A stretch of DNA of 64,000 nt from assembly GCF_019801965.1 (NCBI RefSeq), contig NZ_JAHVIA010000002.1:310001-374000 (forward strand), written 5' to 3'. Below the pieces are notes generated by a model. The model made no database searches and was not told the origin of the DNA. It saw only the letters and a program-made list of their open reading frames with translations. Numbering within the stretch: position 1 is the stretch's first letter; every line of letters begins with the position of its first letter. The DNA comes from Salipiger bermudensis. GTDB lineage: Bacteria > Pseudomonadota > Alphaproteobacteria > Rhodobacterales > Rhodobacteraceae. Shown here one piece after another: positions 16,455 to 24,977 of this stretch. Both the position numbers and the translations under genes were made by a program.

Positions 16455-17126
16455 TCAGAACTCGGCCCAGAGCCCGAAGGTGAGCCCCATCGAGCTGTCG
16501 CCAAGCAGCCCGTAGCTGCCGCCGATCTGGGTCTTCAGGCGCTTGGTCAGCGGCTGCACGAGGGTCGGCTCGACCCGGACGAAGGGCGGATCGCCGAATT
16601 GCTGGCCGGTCTGGAACTGCACGATCAGCTTGCGCTCATCCCAGAGATTGAGCCCCCAGGTGAGATCAAGCTTGAGATCGGTCTCGCCGCTGCCGAGCGA
16701 GATCTCGGCCAGACCGTCGGCTGCTAGCCAGCCGTGCCCCAGCCCCAGCCCCAGCGACAGGCCGGGGCGCAGGACCATGTCACCCTCGATCTGGCCCAGC
16801 CCGAGCTCGGCGGCGAGCCTGAGCCGCTGCTCCTGCCCTCCGATCGGCAGGCGGATGAAGGCCACGTCCTTGCCGCCGCCCGAGATTGCCCGGCCCAGAT
16901 CGAGCCCGACGGTGAGCCGCTCGGTCATCCCGTATTCGACATAGAGCGTATAATATTCGCCGGTCGGCTCGTAGGAGGTCCAGGTGGTGATGTCCTGCGG
17001 CCAGGACAGCCGGGCCAGGCTGCTGACGAACAGGCTGCCCTCCTCGCGCGGCCAAGCCCCGGCGGACGCGCTGCCGGCCAGCCCGGCCAGCGCCAGAGCC
17101 AGTGTCAGCCCCCTGATGATCCCCAT
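16455..17126 (-). CDS. Small outer-membrane beta-barrel protein
   Basis: 223-aa protein with a signal peptide (about 1-22, ending SASAGA). The mature part alternates amphipathic strands (YYTLYVEYGM, LTVGLDLGRAI, RLRLAAELGLGQ, LSLGLGLGHGW, TQIGGSYGLL) and ends in Phe (LWAEF), the classical C-terminal signal for BAM insertion. I do not recognise a specific family. It is divergent from the ParA-like gene, with a perfect CtrA box in the shared 120-base promoter region. Confidence 0.6.
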   Translation of the reverse strand: MGIIRGLTLALALAGLAGSASAGAWPREEGSLFVSSLARLSWPQDITTWTSYEPTGEYYTLYVEYGMTERLTVGLDLGRAISGGGKDVAFIRLPIGGQEQRLRLAAELGLGQIEGDMVLRPGLSLGLGLGHGWLAADGLAEISLGSGETDLKLDLTWGLNLWDERKLIVQFQTGQQFGDPPFVRVEPTLVQPLTKRLKTQIGGSYGLLGDSSMGLTFGLWAEF

Positions 17127-17169
17127 GGCGGTTTTCCCTTGCCAGGGGAAAACCTTGCGTCCAGCGTGG

Positions 17170-17184
17170 TTAACGCGCCGTTAA
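17170..17184. promoter_or_regulatory. Perfect CtrA binding site
   Basis: TTAA (17170-17173), seven bases, TTAA (17181-17184): an exact match to the alphaproteobacterial CtrA full site. It lies between divergent starts, 44 bases upstream of the barrel gene ATG and 63 bases upstream of the ParA-like ATG, so it could serve either. CtrA controls motility, GTA and surface genes in Rhodobacterales. Confidence 0.55.
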
Positions 17185-17246
17185 GCAGCGCTTTACCGGC
17201 GGCGGCAATCGCCTATGCTGCAGGGCAGAACCACGAGGGGGATGGA

Positions 17247-17888
17247 ATGGCAGGATCGGTGATCACGGTGGCGCAGCAGAAGGGCGGGTCGGGCAAGACA
17301 ACGCTCTCGGCCAATCTGGCGATCGGGCTGCGCCTGGCGGGGCATTCGGTCGCGCTGATCGACACCGATCCGCAGGGCAGCCTCGGGCGCTGGTTCATGA
17401 CCCGGCTCGAGCACAATCCCGATGCCGTCGAGGGGCTCGAGTTCGCCACCTCCTCGGCCTGGGGCATCACCTATGAATGCCGCAAGCTGGCGGAGCGCTT
17501 CGATGTCGTCATCGTCGACACCCCGCCCAAGGCCGACAGCGACCTGCGCCCGGCGCTGCGCGCCGCCGACCTGGTGCTGGTGCCGGTCTCGATGAGCCAT
17601 CTCGATCTCTGGGCCACGGAAAGCGTGCTCGATCTCGCCCGCCGCGAGAACCGCGAAGTGATGATGGTGATGAACCGCACCCGTCCGGGCACGCGGCTCT
17701 CGGGCGAGATCACCGCCGCGGCCAACAAGATGGCGGCGCGCATCGCCGAGGCGCAGCTGGGCAACCGGGTGGGCTATGCCGAGGCCTTCGGCCACGGGCT
17801 GAGCGCCGCCGAGGGCCGCAAGACCCCGGCCCGCGACGAGGTCGAGGCGTTGTCGGCAGAGGTGGCGCAGGTGCTGGCGAACGGGTAA
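17247..17888 (+). CDS. ParA-family ATPase
   Basis: 213-aa single-domain P-loop ATPase of the ParA/MinD family. The deviant Walker A is QKGGSGKTT (11-19), with the signature Lys at 12, DTDPQGS (39-45) and Walker B VVIVDTPP (87-94). It is shorter than chromosomal ParA and lacks an N-terminal HTH, like orphan ParA proteins that place cellular cargo. No parB or parS-like site is adjacent. GAGGGGG precedes ATG 17247. The next gene (17942), on the same strand, encodes a kinase-fold-like protein and may be co-transcribed. Confidence 0.85.
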   Translation: MAGSVITVAQQKGGSGKTTLSANLAIGLRLAGHSVALIDTDPQGSLGRWFMTRLEHNPDAVEGLEFATSSAWGITYECRKLAERFDVVIVDTPPKADSDLRPALRAADLVLVPVSMSHLDLWATESVLDLARRENREVMMVMNRTRPGTRLSGEITAAANKMAARIAEAQLGNRVGYAEAFGHGLSAAEGRKTPARDEVEALSAEVAQVLANG

Positions 17889-17941
17889 AGGGGGCGTCGG
17901 ACCCCGCCTTGCGAGACGGGGCGAGCCCCGGAGAAGACGCC

Positions 17942-18784
17942 ATGACCGATCACGCCGCCCTAGCCGAGACCATCCGCCGCCACGAGGCCGCGCAGGGCCA
18001 GCCGATCTCGCGGCTGGGCTATTTCTGTGCCCCGTTCCGGCCTGCCGAAGGGCCGTACTCGGATCGTGTCATCAAGGTTTATCGCGGGCTGCCGGACGCC
18101 GGTGCGCTCGACCGCCTCGCGGCGGCGCATGACGATTACGTCGCCGCCCTGCGCGAGACCGGCGTGCCGCTGCCCGAGACCGAGTTCCTGCTGCTCGAGA
18201 GCGACGGCGCGCGGGTACCGGTGATCGTTCAGGAAGCGCTGCCCGAGACGTCGCTGATGCGGCCGCGGATGCAGGCAGAGGGGCTCGAGGCGACGCTGGA
18301 GATGATGGAGGCTGCGGGCCAGGTCATCGCGCGGTTCTGGAATGCCGCCGACCGCTTCGACACTCGCATCGGCTTCCACCCCTCGATCCGCAATTTCGCC
18401 GTCGTCGACGGCACCGCGGTGTTCTACGACACCTTCCCGCCGCTGATCCATTACAGCCGCGACGAGATGGGCCGGATGCTGCTGCTGTTCTCGGAGAAGC
18501 GCCTGATGCGGCTGGTGGGCCCATTGATGCGCAAGCGGGTGACCGGGATCCAGGACGAGTGGTATTCCGCTCCCGAGACGCTGGTGGGACTGGTGGGTTC
18601 GGCCTGCCGCCTGCGCCCCGAGCATGGCGAACATTACCTGGCTTGGGGGCGGGACTTCGCCGCGCGCGAGATGCCGCGCTGGCGGGACGAGGCGATCGCG
18701 GGAATGCAGGAGATGCCGCGCCTGCCGGGCTACTGGACCGGTTTCCGCAAGCTGCTCGGACTTCAGGGCGAGCCCAACGTCTGA
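17942..18784 (+). CDS. Unknown protein with remote kinase-like features (DUF6206-like)
   Basis: 280-aa cytosolic protein. VIKVYRG (about 41-47) resembles the beta-3 Lys strand of protein-kinase/aminoglycoside-phosphotransferase folds. HPSIRNFAVVDGTAVFYDTFPPL resembles the catalytic H-x-x-x-x-N and DxxP-like metal region, but the canonical HGDLHPGN and IDF motifs are missing. I think it belongs to the DUF6206-type group seen in roseobacters and would not assign a reaction. GGAGAAG precedes ATG 17942. It starts 53 bases after the ParA-like gene and is followed by an AT-rich palindromic terminator. Confidence 0.5.
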   Translation: MTDHAALAETIRRHEAAQGQPISRLGYFCAPFRPAEGPYSDRVIKVYRGLPDAGALDRLAAAHDDYVAALRETGVPLPETEFLLLESDGARVPVIVQEALPETSLMRPRMQAEGLEATLEMMEAAGQVIARFWNAADRFDTRIGFHPSIRNFAVVDGTAVFYDTFPPLIHYSRDEMGRMLLLFSEKRLMRLVGPLMRKRVTGIQDEWYSAPETLVGLVGSACRLRPEHGEHYLAWGRDFAAREMPRWRDEAIAGMQEMPRLPGYWTGFRKLLGLQGEPNV

Positions 18785-18789
18785 GCCAG

Positions 18790-18812
18790 AAGAATTTTCA
18801 CTGAAAATTCTT
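18790..18812. terminator. Palindromic terminator, family copy 1
   Basis: AAGAATTTTCA, one base, TGAAAATTCTT: an 11-bp perfect stem, followed by GGGCG. It lies 5 bases after the stop of the 17942 gene. It is the same type as the copy at 56770-56792 with compensating stem changes. A second, imperfect GAAGCTTTA / GAAAAATCTTC pair lies at about 18831-18854, before the convergent gene. Confidence 0.65.
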
Positions 18813-18867
18813 GGGCGTCGCGCGGGGGAGGAAGCTTTATTGAGAAAAATCTTCGTGCCGCTGCGCC

Positions 18868-19209
18868 CTAGCTGTTCGGTTCGATCGACCCCATCACGGT
18901 GAGAAAGACCTCCTCGGGCAGCGCCGCGGCGAGGCACTCGCGCAGGATCGGCCACTCGTCCTCGTCATCCTCGGCGATCTCGCGCAGGTCCATAATGACG
19001 TCATGCACGCCGTGCGTCAGCACGCCAAGCCGGTCTCCGCCCGAAAGCGCGGTGTCGAGATATTCGTCGAAGGCGTCGCCGAAGACCTCCGGCGGCAGCC
19101 CGTGCATTTCAAGCTGGTAGGCTTGCCATGCGAGGATCACCGCCCGCTTGTCCAGCAGGCTCAGAGCAGCCTCTGCCTGCCGGACAGCGGGCGGGATCCG
19201 TCGCGTCAT
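18868..19209 (-). CDS. Hypothetical acidic helical protein
   Basis: 113-aa protein. The first half is helical (AEAALSLLDKRAVILAWQAYQLEMHGL) and the second half is rich in Asp/Glu (LREIAEDDEDEWPILRECLAAALPEEVF). I recognise no motif or family. ATG 19209 is two bases from the stop codon of the upstream fsa gene (19212), so it is almost surely in one operon with it. It could be an unrecognised regulator or accessory of that enzyme. Confidence 0.6.
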   Translation of the reverse strand: MTRRIPPAVRQAEAALSLLDKRAVILAWQAYQLEMHGLPPEVFGDAFDEYLDTALSGGDRLGVLTHGVHDVIMDLREIAEDDEDEWPILRECLAAALPEEVFLTVMGSIEPNS

Positions 19210-19211
19210 GA

Positions 19212-19865
19212 TCAGACGATCTTGATGCCGGCCTTCTCGGCATCCGCAAGGAACGCCGCGAGGCCCTTGTCGGTCAGCACGTGGTTGGCCATCGCCTTGA
19301 TCACCGCCGGCGGCGCGGTGGCCACGTCGGCGCCGATCTTGGCGCAATCGGACATGTGGTTGGCGCTGCGGATCGAGGCGGCGAGGATCTGGGTCTCGAA
19401 GCCGTAGTTGTCATAGATCTGGCGGATGTCGGCGATCAGCTCGAGACCGTCGATGTTGATGTCGTCGAGGCGGCCGACGAAGGGCGAGATGAAGGTCGCG
19501 CCGGCCTTGGCCGCCAGCAGCGCCTGGTTGGCCGAGAAGCAGAGCGTCACGTTCACCATCTTGCCTTCCGAGGTGAAGGTCTTGCAGGCGCGCAGGCCGT
19601 CGAGGGTCAGCGGCACCTTGATGGCGATGTTCGGCGCGATCTCGGCCAGCTTGCGGCCTTCCTCGACCATCGCCTCGTACTCGGTGGCAACCACCTCGGC
19701 CGAAACCGGGCCGTCGACCATGTCGCAGATTTCCTTGGTGACTTCGAGGATGTCACGGCCGGACTTGGCGATCAGCGAGGGGTTGGTGGTCACGCCATCG
19801 ACGAGGCCCAGATCGTTGAGCTCGCGGATCGCGTCCACGTCGGCGGTGTCTACGAAAAATTTCAT
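19212..19865 (-). CDS. fsa: Fructose-6-phosphate aldolase / TalC-type transaldolase
   Basis: 217-aa single-barrel class I aldolase of the small transaldolase group. [34 protein letters not shown] start, Schiff-base Lys in NIAIKVPLT (about residue 84), and [11 protein letters not shown] are all present. Such proteins either transfer dihydroxyacetone between sugar phosphates or cleave fructose 6-phosphate; the sequence does not separate the two safely. GGGAGGG precedes ATG 19865. An in-frame start 16 codons upstream is weaker. It is divergent from priA and co-transcribed with the 113-aa hypothetical gene. Confidence 0.88.
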   Translation of the reverse strand: MKFFVDTADVDAIRELNDLGLVDGVTTNPSLIAKSGRDILEVTKEICDMVDGPVSAEVVATEYEAMVEEGRKLAEIAPNIAIKVPLTLDGLRACKTFTSEGKMVNVTLCFSANQALLAAKAGATFISPFVGRLDDINIDGLELIADIRQIYDNYGFETQILAASIRSANHMSDCAKIGADVATAPPAVIKAMANHVLTDKGLAAFLADAEKAGIKIV

Positions 19866-19972
19866 CGGCGTCAGCCCTCCCGGCTTTGCTTGGCATTCGG
19901 TCGCGCGTGTCATACCCCATGCAGGGGCCCTCAGGAAGCCCCAGAAGTTTTGCGCTAACGGAAACCCTGCAG

Positions 19973-22162
19973 ATGGATGCGTTCTACGACGAAGGCACGC
20001 TGGTGGCCGTGCTGACCACGCAGCCGCTGGACCGGCTGCTCGACTACAAGGCGCCGGAGGGCGGCTGCTGGGAAGGCGCCTTCGTCGAGGTGCCGCTCGG
20101 GCCGCGCAAGGTGCTGGGCGTGGTCTGGGGGCCGGGCAAGGGCGATGTCGACTATGCCAAGGTGCGGCCCGTGACCCGGGTGCTCGACGTGGCGCCGATG
20201 CGTGCCGAGCTGCGCAGCTTTCTCGAGCGCGCCGGCGAGTACACCCTGACCCCGCTCACCGCGATGCTGCGGCTCGCCACCCGCGCGCCGGGGCTGGGCG
20301 AGGCACCCTCGATGCGCAAGATCTACCGGCTGGGCGATGCCGAGCCCGAGCGCATGACCGACGCGCGCCGCCGGGTGCTCGAGGTGCTCGCCGATATTGG
20401 CGGGCTGGCGCTGACACAGGGCGAGCTGGCCGAGGCGGCTGGGGTGACGCCCTCCGTCATCAAGGGGCTCGCCAAGATGGGCGCGGTGCGCGAGGAGGAA
20501 GCGCCGCGCGACACCGCCTTCCCGAGGCTCGATCCGGACTACGGCGGCAAGACGCTGGCCGAGGATCAGGCGCTTGCGGCGCAGAGCCTGCGCGAGGGCG
20601 TGGCCTCGGGGCGCTACGGCACGGTGCTGCTCAAGGGCGTGACCGGCTCGGGCAAGACCGAGGTCTATCTCGAGGCGGTGGCGGAATGCCTGGCGCAGGG
20701 CCGTCAGGCGCTGGTGCTGCTGCCCGAGATCGCGCTGACCTCGGAATTCCTCACCCGGGTCGAGGCGCGCTTCGGCGCCAAGCCCGCCGAGTGGCACTCG
20801 GGCGTCACGGTGACCGAGCGGCGCCGGGTCTGGAAACAGGTGGCGCAGGGCGGGGCGCAGCTCGTCGTGGGCGCGCGCTCGGCGCTGTTCCTGCCGTTCC
20901 GGGATCTCGGGCTGACGGTCGTCGACGAGGAGCACGACACCTCCTACAAGCAGGACGAGGGCGTGCTCTACAACGCCCGCGACATGGCGGTGCTGCGCGC
21001 CTCGATCTGCGCGGGCCGGGTGGTGCTGGCCTCGGCCACGCCCTCGCTCGAGAGCTGGGCCAATGCCGATGCCGGCAAGTACCAGCGGCTCGACCTCGTC
21101 TCGCGCTTCGGCGCCTCGGTGATGCCCGAGATGCGCTCGATCGACATGCGCGCCGAGACGCTGCCCTCGAACCGCTGGGTCTCGCCCTCGCTGCAATCGG
21201 AGGTGCTGGCGCGGATCGAGCGCGGCGAGCAGGCGATGCTGTTCCTCAACCGGCGCGGCTATGCGCCGGTGACGATCTGCCGGGCCTGCGGCCACCAGAT
21301 CGGCTGCCCGCATTGCGACGCCCGCATGGTCGAGCACCGCTTCCTGCAGCGCCTCGTCTGCCACCAGTGCGGAGAGACCGTCCCCAAGCCGGAGGTCTGC
21401 CCGTCCTGCGAGGCCGAGGACAAGCTGGCGGCGGTGGGGCCCGGGGTCGAGCGGCTGGCCGAGGAGGCGGCGGAGCTGTTCCCGCAGGCGCGGCTGGCGG
21501 TGCTGTCCTCGGATCTCTTCGGCTCGGCGCGGGCGCTGAAGGAGGAGATCGAGAAGATCGCCTCGGGCGGCGCCGACATCGTCATCGGCACGCAGCTGGT
21601 GGCCAAGGGCCACAACTTCCCGCTGCTGACGCTGGTCGGCGTGATCGACGCCGACCTCGGGCTTCAGGGCTCCGACCTGCGCGCCGCCGAGCGCACCTTC
21701 CAGCTGATGCGGCAGGTGGCGGGGCGGGCCGGGCGCGCCGAGCGGCCGGGAGTGGCGCTGTTGCAGACCTACCAGCCCGAGCACCCGGTGATCCGGGCGA
21801 TCCTCTCGGGCGACGAGGAAGGCTTCTGGCAGGCCGAGGCCGAGGAGCGCCGGGCTGCCGGCATGCCGCCCTATGGAAGGCTCGCCGGGGTGATCCTGTC
21901 CTCGACCGAGGCGCAGGAGGTGTTCGATCTCGGCAACGCCATGGCGCGGCAGGACGCGCCGCTGCGCCGCATCGGGGCGCAGGTCTACGGGCCGGCGCCG
22001 GCCCCCATCGCCAAGGTGCGCGGGCGGCACCGGGTGCGTCTGCTGGTCAAGGCGCCCAAGGGCGCGGCGCTGCAGCCGGCGCTGGCCGACTGGGCGGCGC
22101 AGTTCCGGCTGCGCGGCGAGCTGCGCATGGCGATCGACATCGATCCGCAGAATTTCTTCTGA
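19973..22162 (+). CDS. priA: Primosomal protein N' (PriA helicase)
   Basis: 729-aa superfamily 2 DNA helicase that restarts stalled replication forks. It has a DNA-binding N-domain (1-105), a winged-helix part, Walker [10 protein letters not shown] (222-230), DEEH box, and zinc-binding Cys clusters CRACG, CPHC, CHQCG and [16 protein letters not shown] and QVAGRAGR mark the second helicase lobe. Length matches E. coli PriA (732). The start is uncertain: ATG 19973 gives normal length but weak RBS; upstream in-frame starts at 19919 or 19886 are possible. Unlike the zinc-ribbon gene at 62587, this is the true PriA. Confidence 0.95.
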   Translation: MDAFYDEGTLVAVLTTQPLDRLLDYKAPEGGCWEGAFVEVPLGPRKVLGVVWGPGKGDVDYAKVRPVTRVLDVAPMRAELRSFLERAGEYTLTPLTAMLRLATRAPGLGEAPSMRKIYRLGDAEPERMTDARRRVLEVLADIGGLALTQGELAEAAGVTPSVIKGLAKMGAVREEEAPRDTAFPRLDPDYGGKTLAEDQALAAQSLREGVASGRYGTVLLKGVTGSGKTEVYLEAVAECLAQGRQALVLLPEIALTSEFLTRVEARFGAKPAEWHSGVTVTERRRVWKQVAQGGAQLVVGARSALFLPFRDLGLTVVDEEHDTSYKQDEGVLYNARDMAVLRASICAGRVVLASATPSLESWANADAGKYQRLDLVSRFGASVMPEMRSIDMRAETLPSNRWVSPSLQSEVLARIERGEQAMLFLNRRGYAPVTICRACGHQIGCPHCDARMVEHRFLQRLVCHQCGETVPKPEVCPSCEAEDKLAAVGPGVERLAEEAAELFPQARLAVLSSDLFGSARALKEEIEKIASGGADIVIGTQLVAKGHNFPLLTLVGVIDADLGLQGSDLRAAERTFQLMRQVAGRAGRAERPGVALLQTYQPEHPVIRAILSGDEEGFWQAEAEERRAAGMPPYGRLAGVILSSTEAQEVFDLGNAMARQDAPLRRIGAQVYGPAPAPIAKVRGRHRVRLLVKAPKGAALQPALADWAAQFRLRGELRMAIDIDPQNFF

Positions 22163-22237
22163 GGCTTGAGAAGGGGGCGGGGATCCTTGGCGCGGCGGAC
22201 GTCAGGGGCGCGGTCGTGCCTGTTGCAGGGATATCAA

Positions 22238-22305
22238 GGGGGCGCTGCCCCCTCTTGGCGCTGTGCGCCAATTCACCCCCGAGGTATTTGTCGAACCAGA
22301 GAAGG
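22238..22305 (-). repeat. REP-like structured repeat, copy 1 (intergenic 22163-22543)
   Basis: On the minus strand this copy reads: a conserved block CCTTCTCTGGTTCGACAAAT followed by ACCTCGGGGGTGAA, then hairpin TTGGCGC / GCGCCAA, then hairpin GGGGGC / GCCCCC. The same order occurs at 58502-58566 on the plus strand. The rest of this 381-base gap holds no gene I can support. A -10-like TATAAC at 22485-22490 lies 53 bases before lolA and is the likely lolA promoter, though its -35 is weak. Confidence 0.6.
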
Positions 22306-22543
22306 AGAGAGGGGCGCTCGGGGGCGGCGGTGGTTCGGCACCGGCGGTTGGGGGCCGGGGCGTTTGACCGGTGAGGGAACGGAGCGGCGCGCCGGACGTT
22401 GTGTCGGGCCCGGAGGAGGCAGGGCGCGCGGTCTTGATCGGCGGCGACCGGCTGCCGATATCGGGTTGAGCGGCCGTGCTATCGTATAACCGCGCCGGAC
22501 ATGCCATGTCGGGACCAGACCAGAGCAGACGAAGGACACACAT

Positions 22544-23125
22544 ATGCTCCGCATCCTCACCGCCGCGCTGACCGCGCTGATGCTGACCGCGCTGCCGGCG
22601 GCGGCGCAGAAGCTCTCGCTGAATGCGCTGTCGGGCTATCTCAACTCGATCCAGTCGGCCGAGAGCCCGTTTACCCAGATCAACAGCGACGGCTCGATCT
22701 CGACCGGCAAGATCCTGATCAAGCGTCCGGGCAAGGTCCGGTTCGAGTACAACCCGCCGGAGCAGGCACTGGTGCTGGCCTGGTCGGGGGCGGTCTATGT
22801 CTTCGACAAGAAGGTCGGCGGCCAGCCCGAGACCTACCCGCTGAGCCAGACGCCGCTGTCGATCATCCTCGACCGCAACGTCAACCTCGCGCAGGCGGGC
22901 ATGGTGATCGGGCATGATTACGACGGCACCGCCACCACCGTCACGGCGCAGGATCCGAAACGCCCTGAATACGGCTCGATCCAGATGAAATTCACCGGCA
23001 ACCCGGTGGAGCTGCGCCAGTGGATCATCCGCGACGGCAATGGCAGCACCACCACTGTGGTGCTGGGCGGGCTGCAGAAGACCAGCTTGCCCAACAGCGT
23101 GTTCGACGTGAACCGGGTCCGCTAG
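22544..23125 (+). CDS. lolA: Outer-membrane lipoprotein carrier protein LolA
   Basis: 193-aa periplasmic chaperone with a signal peptide (about 1-21, ending AAAQKL). It carries lipoproteins from the LolCDE complex to the outer membrane. The half-barrel strands FTQINSDGSISTGKILIKRPGKVRFEY and the late GGLQKTSLPNSVFDV match the family. GAAGGA precedes ATG 22544. Alphaproteobacteria usually lack LolB, so LolA may also deliver. It is convergent with the SLT lipoprotein gene. Confidence 0.92.
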   Translation: MLRILTAALTALMLTALPAAAQKLSLNALSGYLNSIQSAESPFTQINSDGSISTGKILIKRPGKVRFEYNPPEQALVLAWSGAVYVFDKKVGGQPETYPLSQTPLSIILDRNVNLAQAGMVIGHDYDGTATTVTAQDPKRPEYGSIQMKFTGNPVELRQWIIRDGNGSTTTVVLGGLQKTSLPNSVFDVNRVR

Positions 23126-23158
23126 GCGGCACCGGCGGCCTCTGGCCCCGCGTGGCGC

Positions 23159-23749
23159 TCAGCGCGCCGCGCGGCAATTGGCCAGCTGCACCTCGTAAAC
23201 CACGGCGCGGTTGCCGACATCGTCGGCGACCCGCAGCAGCCAGGCCTTGTTGTTGTAGGTGCCGCGCCGGAAGCCGCCGCGTCCCTCGTGATAGGCGAGG
23301 TACTGGTTGCGGGCGTCGCGCATGCTGATGCCGAGGCTGCGGGCGCTCTCGGCCATGTACCATCCCATGAAATCGGTCGCGTCGCGGATGTTGTCGCGGC
23401 GCGCGCGGCGCTTCCCGGTCGAGGCGAGGTATTCGTCCCAGGTGCCGTCGAGCGCCTGGCTGTAGCCGAAGGCCGAGCTCTGCCGGCCGTAGGGAATCAC
23501 CCCCAGCGAATAGCGGAACGGGGTCCGGGCGTCGGACTTGAACTTGCTTTCCTGGTAGATCGTCGCCATCTGGACGTGCACGGGCACGCCCCATTTGCGC
23601 TCTGCGGCGCGGAAGGCGCGGGTGTAATGCGGGCGCTCCTTGAGGATCGCGCAGGCGTCCTCGAGGTTATTGGGCGACCGCCCGCTGCCACCGCCCCCGC
23701 AGGACGCGGCCAACAATACGATCACCAACGCGCGAAGCCATCTGCTCAT
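23159..23749 (-). CDS. SLT-type lytic transglycosylase lipoprotein
   Basis: 196-aa lipoprotein: signal with lipobox LLAASC (Cys17) followed by a Gly-rich linker. A lysozyme-like SLT domain follows, with catalytic Glu in YQESKF, then SAFGYSQALDGTW and YLAYHEG, typical of goose-lysozyme/Slt cores. It should cleave peptidoglycan glycan strands from the outer-membrane inner face. The gene is divergent from hspQ across 262 bases of low-complexity promoter DNA in which I see no further gene. Confidence 0.88.
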   Translation of the reverse strand: MSRWLRALVIVLLAASCGGGGSGRSPNNLEDACAILKERPHYTRAFRAAERKWGVPVHVQMATIYQESKFKSDARTPFRYSLGVIPYGRQSSAFGYSQALDGTWDEYLASTGKRRARRDNIRDATDFMGWYMAESARSLGISMRDARNQYLAYHEGRGGFRRGTYNNKAWLLRVADDVGNRAVVYEVQLANCRAAR

Positions 23750-24011
23750 CTGCCTCTCGCTTTTTATCTGATTTTATGTTTCTTGCCTCCCGCCAGTTTA
23801 GCCGATCAGCGGGCGAGTGGGAATCACAATTCCGATGGGACGCGGGATCGCGCGGCAGCGCGGGCCCTGTTTCGAAACCGGAGGTGAGCCGGCCCGGTTT
23901 GCCGCAATTGTCCACTGTCGGACCCGGGTTCACAGAGTGTTTCCCGGTTAAAGCCCTCTGAAGTTGGACAACTTGCCACGAAAATGCCAAAACTTGGACC
24001 AAGAGGTCTTT

Positions 24012-24338
24012 ATGTACACACAGCGCGCCAAATATCATCTGGGCCAGGTTGTCCGGCACCGTAAGCACCCGTTCCGCGGCGTGGTGTTTGATGTCGACCC
24101 CGAGTTCAGCAACACCGAGGAATGGTACGAGGCGATCCCCGAGGACGCCCGCCCGGTGAAGGATCAGCCCTTCTACCACCTGCTCGCCGAGAACGAGCAG
24201 AGCTTCTACGTGGCCTATGTCTCGGAGCAGAACCTCGTTGCCGACTATTCCGGCGAGCCGGTCGACCATCCCGACATCCCCGATCTCTTCGGGGCGTTCG
24301 AGGATGGCAGCTACGCGCTGCATTTCCAGATGAACTGA
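24012..24338 (+). CDS. hspQ: Heat shock protein HspQ
   Basis: 108-aa protein matching HspQ, the hemimethylated-DNA-binding/YccV fold that modulates Lon specificity. Conserved parts: AKYHLGQVVRHRKHPFRGVVFDVDPEF and QPFYHLLAE with YVAYVSEQNLV. ATG 24012 is chosen because GAGG lies 5 bases before it and it gives normal length; the in-frame upstream start at 23964 adds an unlikely tail. A 14-base palindrome AAGTTGGACAACTT (about 23962-23975) lies upstream and might be an operator. No clear RpoH promoter was found. Confidence 0.92.
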   Translation: MYTQRAKYHLGQVVRHRKHPFRGVVFDVDPEFSNTEEWYEAIPEDARPVKDQPFYHLLAENEQSFYVAYVSEQNLVADYSGEPVDHPDIPDLFGAFEDGSYALHFQMN

Positions 24339-24355
24339 GCTGAGCGGGCGGGGTG

Positions 24356-24964
24356 ATGGATCTCCCGACCGCCCTCGCCCTTGTCGCCGCAACCCTCGCG
24401 CTCGTGGCGATCCCGGGCCCCAATGTCACACTGATCGTCGCCAACACCCTTACCCATGGCACCCGCCACGGCGTTGCCTCGGTGGCCGGCACCACGCTGG
24501 GCGTGGCGCTGCAGGTGGCGTTGCTGGCGCTCGGGCTGGCGGCGCTGATGCAGGTGGCGGCGGGGCTCTTCGAATGGCTGCGCTGGCTCGGCGCGGGCTA
24601 TCTCGTCTGGCTCGGCGTGACCGAGTGGCGCCGTGGGCCGGGCCGGCTTGAAGCTGTCGCGCCGCAGCGGCTCAGGCCGCTGGCGCTGCTGGGGCAGGGC
24701 ATGGCGGTGGCGGTCATCAATCCCAAGACATTGCTTTTCAACGCGGCCTTCCTGCCGCAATTCGCCGGGCCGCAGGGCGACGGGCTGATCCCGGTCGCGC
24801 TGCTCTACCTTGCGGTGGTGAGCGCCGGAGACCTGCTCTGGGTGTTGGCGGCGCGCAGCGCGCGCGGCTGGCTGGCCCGCGCCGGCGCCCTGCGGCACCG
24901 GCTGAGCGGGGCGCTTTACATGATCGCCGGGGCCGGGCTCGCGCTGGCGAAACTGCCGCGCTGA
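24356..24964 (+). CDS. LysE/RhtB-family amino acid exporter
   Basis: 202-aa integral membrane protein with about six hydrophobic segments. The family signature ALVAIPGPNVTLIVANTLTHGTRHGVASVAGTTLG is at the N-terminus and INPKTLLFNAAFLPQF is in the middle. Exports amino acids or similar small metabolites from the cytoplasm. GTG 24353 and ATG 24356 are adjacent; ATG is preferred. It starts 17 bases after hspQ and is convergent with the threonine aldolase gene. Substrate unknown. Confidence 0.88.
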   Translation: MDLPTALALVAATLALVAIPGPNVTLIVANTLTHGTRHGVASVAGTTLGVALQVALLALGLAALMQVAAGLFEWLRWLGAGYLVWLGVTEWRRGPGRLEAVAPQRLRPLALLGQGMAVAVINPKTLLFNAAFLPQFAGPQGDGLIPVALLYLAVVSAGDLLWVLAARSARGWLARAGALRHRLSGALYMIAGAGLALAKLPR

Positions 24965-24977
24965 GGCGGCGGGCGGC

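Noticed and set aside
19426-22374. A 982-codon open frame on the plus strand through fsa and priA
   Set aside because: Out of frame with priA and antisense to fsa; Ala/Gly/Arg-rich without motifs.
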